Positions 45,081-53,889 of a stretch of DNA of 64,000 bases are shown piece after piece. The translations under genes were made by a program, and so were the position numbers. The stretch is from Olsenella profusa F0195 (GTDB lineage: Bacteria > Actinomycetota > Coriobacteriia > Coriobacteriales > Atopobiaceae): contig NZ_AWEZ01000045.1 in assembly GCF_000468755.1 (NCBI RefSeq), positions 124,001-188,000 on the forward strand. Reading direction: 5' to 3'. Under the pieces are notes generated by a model. That model was given only the letters and a program-made list of their open reading frames with translations, did no database searches and had not been told where the DNA came from. Each line of letters opens with the position of its first letter. Positions within the stretch are counted from its first letter, which is position 1.

Positions 45081-46847
45081 ATGAAAGCACTGTTCAACGA
45101 TGGCCGCGTCGACGAGATCCCCGAGGACGAGGAGCTCCATGTCATCCGCCACTCCGCGGCCCACATCATGGCCCAGGCCATCAAGCGCCTGTACCCAGAG
45201 GCTGACTTCGCCTATGGCCCCGCCACGGAAGGCGGCTTCTACTACGACATCGACCTCCCCGAGGGCACCAGGATCTCCGAGGACGACCTCCCTGCCATCG
45301 AGGAGGAGATGAGGAGGATCTGCAAGGAGAACCTCAAGTTCGAGACCTACGAGCTCCCCCGCGAGAAGGCCCTCGCCCACATGCGGGAGCGTGGCGCGAA
45401 GTACAAGGTGGAGCACATCGCCGACCTTCCCGCCGATGCCCGCATCACCTTCTACAGGCAGGGCGAGTATGTCGACATGTGCGTGGGCCCCCACCTGCTC
45501 TACACCAAGGCGCTCAAGGCCTTCAGGCTCACGGGCGTCTCGGGCGCCTATTGGAGGGGCGACAAGGCCAACAAGATGCTCACGCGCGTGAGTGGCGTGG
45601 CATTCCGCAGCAAGGCCGAGATGGACGAGCACTTCAGGCTGCTCGCCGAGGCCGAGAGGCGCGACCACCGCAGGATCGGTCGCGAGATGGAGCTCTTCAT
45701 GACGAGCGACGCCGGCCCGGGCTTCCCGTTCTGGCTGCCCAACGGCATGCGCGTGAAGAACGCCCTCATGCAGTACTGGCAGGAGATGCAGGACGCCTAC
45801 GGTTACGAGCAGGTGCAGACCCCCATCATCCTCTCGCGCAGCCTCTGGGAGACCTCCGGCCACTGGGACCACTACAAGGACAACATGTACACGACCCGGA
45901 TCGACGACGAGGACTTCGCCGTCAAGCCCATGAACTGCCCAGGCGCCTGCCTCATCTACAGGAGCCGGCCGCGCTCCTACCGTGACCTCCCGCTCAAGCT
46001 GGCGGAGGCGGGACTGGACCACCGCCACGAGCTCAAGGGAGCGCTCCACGGCCTCTTCCGCGTGCGCGAGTTCACGCAGGACGACGCCCACCTCTTCATC
46101 ACACCCGAGCAGATCACCGATCAGGTCACCGACACCGCGCACCTCATCACCACCTACTATCACCAGTTTGGCTTCCCCTACAGGGTTGAGCTCTCCACCC
46201 GTCCCGACGACTGCATGGGTTCCGACGAGGACTGGGAGCGGGCCGAGGCCGGCCTCAAGGAGGCCCTGGAGTCCATGGGCGTCGCGTACACCCTCAACCC
46301 GGGCGACGGCGCGTTCTACGGCCCCAAGATCGACTTCCACCTGCAGGACTGTCTGGGGCGCACCTGGCAGTGCGGCACCATCCAGCTGGACTTCCAGCTG
46401 CCCGAGCGCTTCGAGCTCGAGTACACCGCATCCGATGGCAGCAAGCGGCGTCCCATCATGATCCATCGCGCGGGCTTCGGTAGCTTCGAGCGCTTCTGCG
46501 GCATGCTCATCGAGCAGTACGAGGGCAAGTTCCCCACGTGGCTCTCGCCCTGCCAGGTGAAGGTGCTGCCCGTCTCCGAGAAGAGCCTTGCCTATGCCGA
46601 GGACGTGGGCAGGAGCCTGCGCGCTGCCGGTCTGCGCGTGAAGGTGGACGGGCGCAACGAGAAGATCGGCTACAAGATCCGCGAGGCACGTTCCATCGAC
46701 CGTGTCCCCTACATGCTCATCCTGGGCGAGAGGGAGGTTGAGGCGGGCAACATCTCCGTGCGCGATCGCTCGGGGGAGACCGTGCAGCGCAGCCTGGACG
46801 ACTTCATCGCAGACGTGACGGCGGAGGTCGCCGAACGCCGCGGCTAG
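45081..46847 (+). CDS. thrS: Threonyl-tRNA synthetase lacking the N-terminal TGS domain
   Basis: The 588-residue product runs from the ATG at 45081 (AAAGAGAGG upstream). It begins MKALFNDGRVDEI and reaches the editing-domain motif HSAAHIMAQA by residue 25, so the usual 60-residue TGS domain is missing. Class II core motifs are present: IGREMELF, KPMNCPGACLIY, FRVREFTQDDAH and SFERFCGMLIE. The C-terminal anticodon-binding domain follows (VLPVSEKSLAYAED). The upstream hairpin may control it. The next gene encodes a degenerate PLP-fold protein 33 bases on. Confidence 0.95.
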   Translation: MKALFNDGRVDEIPEDEELHVIRHSAAHIMAQAIKRLYPEADFAYGPATEGGFYYDIDLPEGTRISEDDLPAIEEEMRRICKENLKFETYELPREKALAHMRERGAKYKVEHIADLPADARITFYRQGEYVDMCVGPHLLYTKALKAFRLTGVSGAYWRGDKANKMLTRVSGVAFRSKAEMDEHFRLLAEAERRDHRRIGREMELFMTSDAGPGFPFWLPNGMRVKNALMQYWQEMQDAYGYEQVQTPIILSRSLWETSGHWDHYKDNMYTTRIDDEDFAVKPMNCPGACLIYRSRPRSYRDLPLKLAEAGLDHRHELKGALHGLFRVREFTQDDAHLFITPEQITDQVTDTAHLITTYYHQFGFPYRVELSTRPDDCMGSDEDWERAEAGLKEALESMGVAYTLNPGDGAFYGPKIDFHLQDCLGRTWQCGTIQLDFQLPERFELEYTASDGSKRRPIMIHRAGFGSFERFCGMLIEQYEGKFPTWLSPCQVKVLPVSEKSLAYAEDVGRSLRAAGLRVKVDGRNEKIGYKIREARSIDRVPYMLILGEREVEAGNISVRDRSGETVQRSLDDFIADVTAEVAERRG

Positions 46848-46880
46848 GGCATCACACAGAGCGATTGAGAGGGGGCTTCC

Positions 46881-47630
46881 ATGGGTGCGTCCGTGAGGCA
46901 TGCTGGTTCGGGAGACTCCCCGCGCCCCGCTCCCGACCGGCTGTTGGCGCGGGCGCTGGGCGCACATGCCAAGGTGTGGCTCGTGCCGGCGGCGGACGTG
47001 GCCACCTGCGTCGAGATGCTGGGGCTGGATGCCGGGGATGTGGTGGCACCGCTCTCGGGCAGACCCATCGCGATGCACGACGTCCGCGCGCTGGCGCGCC
47101 AGCGCGCGGCGGCGGGCACGCCCCTTGTGGTCGACCTTACGCTCACGACGTTCTTTGGCTGTGCCGCTACCCGCCTGGGGGCTGATGTCTCCCTGGCACC
47201 CGTTGGTGAGGGGGGAGAGGCCGCATCCCTCGTCGCCGTAGGGCTCAGCCGTGACGCAGGGCAGGGTGCCCATGGCTGTGCCGGCCTTGCGGCGCGCCTC
47301 GACGCCCGGGCCACGCGGCGGTGCGCCCCCACTGCGGACACGCTCCATGCACTCGACGCGCGCCGGCGTGCGGCCGGTGATGCCGCGCAGGCGGTCGCGT
47401 CGTATCTGTGCTGCCATCCATGCGTGGGGGAGGTGCGCTACCCCGGTCTGAAGACGGACCCCAGCTTCCCCGTTGCCTCGTCCCAGCTCACGGGCGGCTT
47501 TGGCCCCCTCGTCGATTTCCGGCTGCGCAACGAGGATGGCTGGCGTCGTATCATCGCCGTACCAGAGAATGCAAAGTTCCAGGTCATGGATCTGGAACGC
47601 AAGCTTGCACGCGAGTGGGCGCATGCGTGA
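46881..47630 (+). CDS. Degenerate Cys/Met-metabolism PLP-fold protein
   Basis: The 249-residue product resembles the Cys/Met gamma-synthase/lyase fold: TPLVVDLTLTTFFGCAATRL corresponds to the Asp that holds the cofactor, and GEVRYPGLKTDPSFPVASSQ plus GGFGPLVDF to the C-terminal signature. Where the S-x-T-K-Y catalytic lysine belongs it reads VAVGLSRDAGQGAHGC, so the PLP lysine is gone, and the protein is far shorter than the usual 380-400. It has a good ribosome site (GAGAGGGGG), so it may be a structural or regulatory paralogue, or an early pseudogene. Confidence 0.6.
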   Translation: MGASVRHAGSGDSPRPAPDRLLARALGAHAKVWLVPAADVATCVEMLGLDAGDVVAPLSGRPIAMHDVRALARQRAAAGTPLVVDLTLTTFFGCAATRLGADVSLAPVGEGGEAASLVAVGLSRDAGQGAHGCAGLAARLDARATRRCAPTADTLHALDARRRAAGDAAQAVASYLCCHPCVGEVRYPGLKTDPSFPVASSQLTGGFGPLVDFRLRNEDGWRRIIAVPENAKFQVMDLERKLAREWAHA

Positions 47631-47922
47631 GGCGATGTCTCCCCACACCAGAGGTTCGCTCCCAAATCCACCGACGGAGCCGAGACTATGGCCTATAATG
47701 AAATGCGGCAGTCACTGGTCGCCTTTTCCGCGAGTGGTGCCCAAAGAGAATTGAGCGTGCGGTTCTCCTCGGCAAGCGGTCGATAACGGTGCCACGCTGC
47801 CGCACTGCCTGTTGTTCGTAGGCTCGTCTTCCCGTTTGGTGTCTGTCATGCGTGCTTCCAAGAGGGGCATATGTCAGGGACGGGGGGCGTTCGTGTCAGA
47901 TGCGAGTACGTAGGGGGAGCAC

Positions 47923-50541
47923 ATGGATCAGACAGCAACCAGGATCGACAGCGTCGAGGCGCTGGCTACCCGCATTCAGGAGATGCGTGCAGCACAGGCT
48001 GAGTTTGCAACGTTCAGCCAGGAGAAGGTCGACGAGATCTTCTACCAGGCTGCTCTTGCTGCCAACAAGGCCCGTATCCCACTCGCCCAGATGGCGGTCG
48101 ACGAGACCGGCATGGGCGTCATGGAGGACAAGGTCATCAAGAACCATTACGCCTCCGAGTACATCTACAACGCCTACAAGCACACCAAGACCTGTGGCGT
48201 CATCGAGGAGGACAAGGCCTACGGCTTCAAGAGGATCGCCGAGCCCCTGGGCATCATTGCGGCAGTCATCCCTACGACCAATCCCACCTCCACGGCCGTC
48301 TTCAAGACGCTCGTCTGCCTGAAGACGCGTAATGCCATCATCATCAGCCCGCATCCCCGTGCCAAGGCATGCACCATCGAGGCCGCGCGCATCGTGCGCG
48401 ATGCGGCGGAGGCCGCCGGGTGTCCCAAGGGCATCATCGACTGGGTGCCATCTCCCACCATCGAGCTCACGGGTGCCCTCATGGGTTCCGTGGACTGCAT
48501 CCTGGCGACGGGTGGCCCTGGCATGGTGAGTGCCGCCTACAGCTCCGGCAAGCCCGCCTTGGGCGTGGGGCCGGGCAACAACCCCGCCATCATCGACAGC
48601 TCCGCCGACATTCAGCTCTCCGTCAATTCCATCATCCATTCCAAGACGTTCGACAATGGCATGATCTGTGCCACCGAACAGAACGTCATCGTCCTGGACG
48701 ACGTGTACGATGCCGTGAAGGCCGAGTTCGAGCGCCGTGGCTGCTACTTCCTCAAGGGCGACGAGATTGCCAAGGTCGGCAACACCGTCATCGTCAACGG
48801 TGGCGTCAACGCCAAGATGGTCGGCCAGAAGGCCCCCTACATCGCCGAAGCGGCAGGGGTTTCCGTGCCCGCCAGCACCAAGGTGCTCATTGGCGAGGTG
48901 ACCTCCGTCGACCCCTCCGAGCCGTGGGCTCACGAAAAGCTCACGACCATCCTGGGCATGTATCGTGCATCCGACTTCGACGATGCTCTGGCCAAGGCCT
49001 CGCGCCTCATTGCCGACGGCGGCTATGGCCATACCAGCTCGCTCTTCATCGACACGCACGAGAGCGAGAGGATGGCCAAGCACGAGAGCGCCATGAAGAC
49101 CTGCCGCATCCTCATCAACACCCCGGCAGCCCAGGGTGGCATCGGCGACATCTACAACTTCATGCTCACCCCATCGCTCACGCTGGGATGTGGCTCCTAC
49201 GGCGGCAACTCCGTGAGCGGCAACGTGGGCGTCAACAACCTCCTGAACATAAAGTCCGTTGCTGAGAGGCGTGAGAACATGCTGTGGCTTCGCACCCCCG
49301 AGAAGGTCTACTTCAAGAAGGGCTGCATGCCCGTCGCGCTCCGCGAGCTCAAGGAGGTCTATGGCAAGAGGCGCGCCTTCATCGTCACGGACAAGTTCCT
49401 GTTCGAGAGCGGATTTACGCGCAAGATCGAGGAACCCCTCGACAAGATGGGCATCGTGCACTCCAGCTTCTGGAACATCTCGCCCGACCCCAAGCTGCAG
49501 GACGCGCTCGAGGGCGTCAAGCAGCTGCGCGCCTTCGCCCCTGATGTGATCATCGCCATCGGCGGTGGGTCGGCCATGGACGCCGGCAAGATCATGTGGT
49601 CCATGTACGAGAACCCCGACGAGCGCTTCGAGGACATGTCCATGGACTTCATGGACATCCGCAAGAGGGTCTACGACTTCCCCAAGATGGGCAAGAAGGC
49701 CTTCTTCGTCGCCATCCCCACCAGCTCCGGCACGGGCTCCGAGGTCACGCCGTTCGCCATCATCACCGATGCCGAGACGGGCGTGAAGTGGCCCATCACC
49801 GACTACGAGCTCATGCCCAACATGGCCATCGTGGATACCGACAACATGATGACGCAGCCCAAGGGCCTCACCTCCGCCTCCGGCGTGGACGTACTCACGC
49901 ACTGCCTTGAGGCCTACGTCTCCGTCATGGCCTCTGACATGACGGACGGCTATGCCCTGCGCGGCATGAGGCTCGTCTTCGACTATCTGCCTCGCGCGTA
50001 TGACAACCCCAACGACGTCGAGGCACGCGACCACATGGCCAATGCCTCCTGCCTGGGTGGCCTTGCCTTTGCCAGTGCGTTTCTGGGCGTCAACCACTCC
50101 ATGGCCCACAAGCTGGGTGCCTTCCACCACATTCCGCACGGTTGGGCCAACGCGGTCATCCTGCGGCGCATCATGCGCTACAACGCGGCCGAGCGCCCCT
50201 GCAAGATGGGCACCTTCCCGCAGTACGACCATCCCAAGACCCTGGCCCGCTATGCCGAGGCCGCGCGCTACTGTGGCGTCACGGGCACGGATGATGCCGA
50301 GGTCTTCGAGAAGTTCCTCGACAAGATCGGCGAGCTCTTCGATTACGTGGGCGTCAAGCACACCATCGCGGAGTATGGCGTGGACGAGGACTACTTCCTC
50401 AAGACGCTGGACGAGATGAGTCTCCAGGCATTCAACGATCAATGCACAGGCGCCAACCCCCGCTATCCACTTGTGAGCGAGATCAAGGAACTCTACCTTG
50501 ATGCCTACTATGATCGCCCCGCAAGTTCCTACGAGGATTAA
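47923..50541 (+). CDS. adhE: Bifunctional acetaldehyde-CoA/alcohol dehydrogenase
   Basis: The 872-residue fusion has an N-terminal CoA-acylating aldehyde dehydrogenase, with the catalytic Cys in FDNGMICATEQNVIV and the cofactor segment GPGNNPAIID. The C-terminal domain is an iron alcohol dehydrogenase (AIGGGSAMDAGKIMW; GVNHSMAHKLGAFHHIPHGW with metal-binding histidines). It reduces acetyl-CoA to ethanol, re-oxidising NADH in fermentation, and usually forms spirosomes. GGGGGAG precedes the ATG. The 290-base upstream spacer holds no gene and no clear Rex site. Confidence 0.98.
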   Translation: MDQTATRIDSVEALATRIQEMRAAQAEFATFSQEKVDEIFYQAALAANKARIPLAQMAVDETGMGVMEDKVIKNHYASEYIYNAYKHTKTCGVIEEDKAYGFKRIAEPLGIIAAVIPTTNPTSTAVFKTLVCLKTRNAIIISPHPRAKACTIEAARIVRDAAEAAGCPKGIIDWVPSPTIELTGALMGSVDCILATGGPGMVSAAYSSGKPALGVGPGNNPAIIDSSADIQLSVNSIIHSKTFDNGMICATEQNVIVLDDVYDAVKAEFERRGCYFLKGDEIAKVGNTVIVNGGVNAKMVGQKAPYIAEAAGVSVPASTKVLIGEVTSVDPSEPWAHEKLTTILGMYRASDFDDALAKASRLIADGGYGHTSSLFIDTHESERMAKHESAMKTCRILINTPAAQGGIGDIYNFMLTPSLTLGCGSYGGNSVSGNVGVNNLLNIKSVAERRENMLWLRTPEKVYFKKGCMPVALRELKEVYGKRRAFIVTDKFLFESGFTRKIEEPLDKMGIVHSSFWNISPDPKLQDALEGVKQLRAFAPDVIIAIGGGSAMDAGKIMWSMYENPDERFEDMSMDFMDIRKRVYDFPKMGKKAFFVAIPTSSGTGSEVTPFAIITDAETGVKWPITDYELMPNMAIVDTDNMMTQPKGLTSASGVDVLTHCLEAYVSVMASDMTDGYALRGMRLVFDYLPRAYDNPNDVEARDHMANASCLGGLAFASAFLGVNHSMAHKLGAFHHIPHGWANAVILRRIMRYNAAERPCKMGTFPQYDHPKTLARYAEAARYCGVTGTDDAEVFEKFLDKIGELFDYVGVKHTIAEYGVDEDYFLKTLDEMSLQAFNDQCTGANPRYPLVSEIKELYLDAYYDRPASSYED

Positions 50542-50571
50542 CCGCTACGCTCAATTGGGAGGAAGCACAGG

Positions 50572-51348
50572 ATGGAGCTATCAGGCAACAAGGTTGAGCT
50601 TGTCACCCGACACAACAAGGTCGTCTATCGTGATGGCGACAGAATCGTAAAGGCATTCGTTCCCACCAAGCCCGCCAGCGACGTCTTCCGCGAGGCGCTC
50701 AACCTCGCACGCGTTGCCGAGGGTGATCTTCCGGTTGAGACGCCCGAGGTCATTGAGGTGTCTCGTCTCAAGGACGGCAGCTGGGCACTTGCGACGGATT
50801 GCTTCGAGGGCACGACGCTCGCGGAGCAGCTGCTGGATGCAGGGGGTACGCCCAGGGAGGGCGAGCTGCTCGACCAGTTCGTTGACCTCCAGATCAAGGT
50901 TCAGCAAGCCCCCGTGCCCGCCGCGCTCACCCATCAGTCCGCGAAGGTCGTGCGTATGATCGGGCGCGTGGAGGGTCTCGACCCCAGTGCTCGCTACGAT
51001 CTGCAGATGAGGGCCGACCGTCTGCGCTCCGGCAGGGCCATCTGTCATGGCGACTTCAATCCCTCCAATGTGGTCGTGGGGGAGCAGGGCGTCTGCGTCT
51101 GCGACTGGACGCACGTCACTATTGGCTTGCCCGAGGCGGATGCGGCCATGACCTACATCCTCTTCAAGCTTACCTTCCCTGCCCTTGCGGACGCCTATCT
51201 CGATGCGTACTCCAGGTACGCGGACATGCCCAAGCAGAAGGTTCGCTACTGGCTGCCCGTCGTGGCCGCCGCCGAGCTCTCGCGTGGCCGCAAGGGGAAC
51301 GAGGAGTTCCTGCGCTCCATGGTGAGCGAGTCAAACGACTACGAGTGA
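50572..51348 (+). CDS. Aminoglycoside-phosphotransferase-family kinase
   Basis: The 258-residue product has the APH catalytic loop AICHGDFNPSNVVVGEQG (H-G-D-x-x-x-x-N) followed by VCVCDWTHVTIG, whose Asp binds metal. The N-terminal lobe has RDGDRIVKAFV with the ATP-binding Lys. Such kinases phosphorylate small alcohols or amines (choline, thiamine, homoserine, fructosamine); the substrate is unknown here. It is 30 bases after adhE and ends at a strong terminator, so it is probably co-transcribed with adhE. Confidence 0.85.
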   Translation: MELSGNKVELVTRHNKVVYRDGDRIVKAFVPTKPASDVFREALNLARVAEGDLPVETPEVIEVSRLKDGSWALATDCFEGTTLAEQLLDAGGTPREGELLDQFVDLQIKVQQAPVPAALTHQSAKVVRMIGRVEGLDPSARYDLQMRADRLRSGRAICHGDFNPSNVVVGEQGVCVCDWTHVTIGLPEADAAMTYILFKLTFPALADAYLDAYSRYADMPKQKVRYWLPVVAAAELSRGRKGNEEFLRSMVSESNDYE

Positions 51349-51373
51349 GGCCGGGCATCACCCTAGCGCTATC

Positions 51374-51399
51374 GGGCCGGGTCCTGTGGGACCCGGCCC
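51374..51399 (+). terminator. Strong hairpin after adhE-kinase unit
   Basis: GGGCCGGGTCC (51374-51384) and GGACCCGGCCC (51389-51399) are perfect 11-base arms with a TGTG loop, 26 bases after the kinase stop. No T-run follows, as is common in high-GC actinobacteria. Confidence 0.75.
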
Positions 51400-51506
51400 A
51401 CGCCGCGCCGGTGTCACCCTCTCATTCGAAGGGGTGGCGATACCGTCTCGTGAAGTACTCTATGCGCACAAGAGGCTTTCTCTGCCATATGCATGGGGGA
51501 GGAGAC

Positions 51507-51921
51507 ATGAACGCACGAAGCATGATGCGACGCATGGTGACCGTGGCCGGCGCCGCCGCCGTCGCTGCCGACATGACCGTGGGACTTTCTGCCTGTCAGA
51601 ACGACCAGGAGCTCATCGAGTCTTCCACGAAGGACGTGACGCATGTAAGAACCCCACCGAGGAGAGAACCTCAGGCCCTACATGGGTAATGTCGGCCAGT
51701 CCGATCTGGATGGGATGGAGCGGCATGGCATCGACCCCTACGAGTTGAGGGGTCATGTGCTCAAGCACTTCGACTATGAGATTGAGGACGTCAAGGTGGA
51801 GGGTGACAAGGCGACGGTCTCGCCGTCAGTGACTAACGCCAACGTCAAGGATGCCGCTGAGAGGCCATCAAGGAGATCGAAGAGGGGGTACGACGCGTGG
51901 CATGAGGGGGCTTCCGGCTGA
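51507..51921 (+). pseudogene. Frameshifted lipoprotein remnant
   Basis: GGGGAGGAG precedes an ATG and a signal peptide ending in the lipobox VGLSACQND (lipid-anchored Cys). The first frame stops at 51687-51689. Another frame carries on with MGNVGQSDLDGMERHGIDPY and HFDYEIEDVKVEGDKATVS up to a ragged end at 51921. At least one frameshift lies near 51645-51660 and another near 51860. It appears to be a decayed copy of a small secreted lipoprotein of unknown function. Confidence 0.7.
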
Positions 51922-51935
51922 TGCCGGGAGCCCCC
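51906..51935. terminator. Bidirectional hairpin between lipoprotein remnant and DHFR gene
   Basis: GGGGGCTTCCGGC (51906-51918) and GCCGGGAGCCCCC (51923-51935) form a 13-base stem with one G-T pair and a TGAT loop, followed by TTCTTG on the plus strand. It separates convergent genes. Confidence 0.75.
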
Positions 51936-51961
51936 TTCTTGCTCGTGGATGTGTCTGGGCG

Positions 51962-52486
51962 TCATGCGCCGCGACGATAGGTGACGTACTCGAACGTGAC
52001 GCCGTCATCCGTAGTGCCGCCCGAGCTGCGCCGCACGACCTCCCATGCGGCATCCTCGTCGAGGTCGGGAAAGAAGGCGTCCGCGGGGATGCACGTGTCA
52101 TTTTTGGTGACCTCCACCTCACTGCAGGCCGGGAGCAGGGCGCGGTACAGGCTCTCGCCCCCTATGAGCCACACCCGGTCGGCGCCGTCGCCCGCGACGG
52201 CCGTCAAGGCGTCCTCGAAGGAAGTGCACACCTCATAGCCAGGAACGTCACCCGAGCCCGTTCGCGGGAACCCGGTGCGCTCGTAGGTGCCGTTGTGGGA
52301 GACGATGACGTTACGCCTTCCCCTGAGGGGCCCCTTGGGAAGGCCCTCGAACGTCATGCGTCCCATGAGCACGGTGCAGCCACGTGTGAGCTCCACGAAG
52401 TGATGCATGTCCGCCTTGTTGGGCACCAGCAGCCGCCCATCTCGGCCAATGCCCCAATCGTTCGTCACGGAGACGATTGCCCTCAT
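51962..52486 (-). CDS. folA: Dihydrofolate reductase
   Basis: The 174-residue product has MRAIVSVTNDWGIGRDGRLL, TVLMGRMTFEGLPKGPLRGR (the NADPH-binding M-G-R-x-T segment) and RVWLIGGESLYRALLP. It regenerates THF after the ThyA reaction. GAGGAGA lies 5 bases before the ATG. It follows thyA on the same strand, a common pairing. Key acidic position: Asp in NKADMHHF. Confidence 0.94.
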   Translation of the reverse strand: MRAIVSVTNDWGIGRDGRLLVPNKADMHHFVELTRGCTVLMGRMTFEGLPKGPLRGRRNVIVSHNGTYERTGFPRTGSGDVPGYEVCTSFEDALTAVAGDGADRVWLIGGESLYRALLPACSEVEVTKNDTCIPADAFFPDLDEDAAWEVVRRSSGGTTDDGVTFEYVTYRRGA

Positions 52487-52501
52487 GGTCTCTCCTCGAT
52501 G

Positions 52502-53350
52502 CTAGATGGCGATGGGAATGTCCCTCACCTGCGGGCCGTGCTCGTAGCCCTCCACGATGAGGTCATCGGTCGTGAAGTCGTAGAAGTTCGTGACCAGGGG
52601 GTTGAGGGCCACGTGCGGAGCGGGGTGGTGCGGTCGCCGGACGAGCTCCCTGACGATGTCCACATGGCGGTCGTAGATGTGGGCGTCGGCGATCATGTGC
52701 ACCAGCTCGCCGGCCACCATGTCTACGGACTGGGCCACCATCATGAGCAGGAGGGCGTACTGGCAGACGTTCCAGTTGTTGGCGGCGAGCACGTCCTGGC
52801 TGCGCTGCACGAGCAGCATGTTGAGGGTGGGCTTCTCGACCCCGGGCTCCTGCGTCACGTTGTAGATGGCATTGTAGGCGCAGGGGTAGAGGTGCATCTC
52901 GGAGAGGTCGGAGAACGTGTAGAGGTTCGTCATGATGCGACGGCTATAGGGGTTCTCGCGGAGGTCCTTGAGAACGCGATCCATCTGGTCGAAGTCCCCA
53001 TCGGGGTAATGGGAGACCTGACCCACCTGATAGCCGTAGGCCTTGCCGATGGAGCCTGTCTCGTCTGCCCACTCGTCCCAGATGTGGCTGTTGAGGTCGT
53101 GGATGTCGTTGGACTTTCGCTGGTAGATCCAGAGGATCTCGTCCATGGCGCTCTTGAGGGCCGTACGCCTGAGGGTGAGGGCGGGGAACTCCTCCCTCAG
53201 GTCGTAGCGGTTGCAGATGCCGAAACGCTTGATGGTGTAGGCAGGGGTTCCGTCGGGCCAGTGAGGACGGACCCTTTGCCCCTCGGTTGTGACACCATGC
53301 TCGATGATGTCCGTGCACATCCGCCCGAAGATGTCATCGGCCCTACTCAA
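52502..53350 (-). CDS. thyA: Thymidylate synthase
   Basis: The 282-residue product has the catalytic Cys in MHLYPCAYNAIYNV, the dUMP-binding QRSQDVLAANNWNVCQYALL and the early RRIMTNLYT arginines. It makes dTMP from dUMP using methylene-THF, yielding DHF for the DHFR encoded next. The start is TTG at 53350, overlapping the stop of the upstream membrane-protein gene by 8 bases, so the three genes form one operon. Confidence 0.95.
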   Translation of the reverse strand: MSRADDIFGRMCTDIIEHGVTTEGQRVRPHWPDGTPAYTIKRFGICNRYDLREEFPALTLRRTALKSAMDEILWIYQRKSNDIHDLNSHIWDEWADETGSIGKAYGYQVGQVSHYPDGDFDQMDRVLKDLRENPYSRRIMTNLYTFSDLSEMHLYPCAYNAIYNVTQEPGVEKPTLNMLLVQRSQDVLAANNWNVCQYALLLMMVAQSVDMVAGELVHMIADAHIYDRHVDIVRELVRRPHHPAPHVALNPLVTNFYDFTTDDLIVEGYEHGPQVRDIPIAI

Positions 53351-53858
53351 GGAAGTCTTCCAAGGTCAGGCTGGCGTCCTGGTGCTGTCGGGAGTTGTCG
53401 CCATTGTTGGTGCCATAGGGGCTGGTGTTGCGCTTCTTGGGGGCATCGCTGTCGTCCTTGTCCCTGCTCTTGTCCCTGCTCTTGTCTCTCGTGCTGGTGC
53501 CCTTGTCACGGGTGGTGGTCGTGCTTTCGCCGTTCCTGCCGGTGGGACGGGAAGGCGTCACTTGGCTGCCGAAGGTCATGGCCAGTGCTACGACGAACAC
53601 CACCAGTGCGGCTATCACGACGCCGATGATGGCGTACGCCCGCCTGTTTGAGCCGGTGCTGTTGGGTGGGACCGTGGCGGAGATGGGCTGTGTGGGCATC
53701 TGGGGCGTGCGGGGCGGCTGGTAGGCTGCCTGCTGGGGTGTCGGCTGTGGCGCCTGCGCCTGCTGGTACGGGGCCTGCTGCTGGGGTGTCGGCTGTGGCG
53801 CCTGCGCCTGCTGGTACGGGGCCTGCTGGGGCTGCTGCTGGTTGGGCGTGGGGTCCAT
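53343..53858 (-). CDS. Pro/Gln-rich repeat membrane protein
   Basis: The 171-residue product starts at an ATG (53856-53858) with AAAGGAAG upstream. The cytoplasmic N-terminus contains two exact copies of a 16-residue repeat (QQAPYQQAQAPQPTPQ). One membrane helix follows (AYAIIGVVIAALVVFVVALA), then a charged Thr/Lys/Asp tail with RDKSRDKSRDKDD repeats outside. This plan is seen in DUF4190/septum-associated-like actinobacterial proteins, but no function is assigned. Its stop overlaps the TTG start of thyA. Confidence 0.75.
   Translation of the reverse strand: MDPTPNQQQPQQAPYQQAQAPQPTPQQQAPYQQAQAPQPTPQQAAYQPPRTPQMPTQPISATVPPNSTGSNRRAYAIIGVVIAALVVFVVALAMTFGSQVTPSRPTGRNGESTTTTRDKGTSTRDKSRDKSRDKDDSDAPKKRNTSPYGTNNGDNSRQHQDASLTLEDFLE
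53731..53826. repeat. Exact 48-base tandem duplication
   Basis: Bases 53731-53778 and 53779-53826 are identical, encoding the 16-residue Pro/Gln repeat. Copy number may vary among strains through slippage. Confidence 0.9.
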
Positions 53859-53889
53859 GACGCTTCCTTTCTTTGTGGTTCCTGTCATC

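Noticed and set aside
44577-47648. A minus-strand open frame of about 1,000 codons across thrS and its neighbours (similar ones lie opposite valS at 31120-34161 and adhE at 47896-50442)
   Set aside because: They are antisense shadows produced by high-GC codon bias: the plus-strand genes are unmistakable, and the shadows are rich in His/Leu/Gly/Val without domain motifs or ribosome sites.
47631-47922. A Rex-type operator for adhE
   Set aside because: No TTGTGA-N6-TCACAA-like palindrome was found in the upstream spacer.
53731-53826. CRISPR-like direct repeats
   Set aside because: There are only two abutting copies without spacers, inside a coding frame that repeats in protein sequence.
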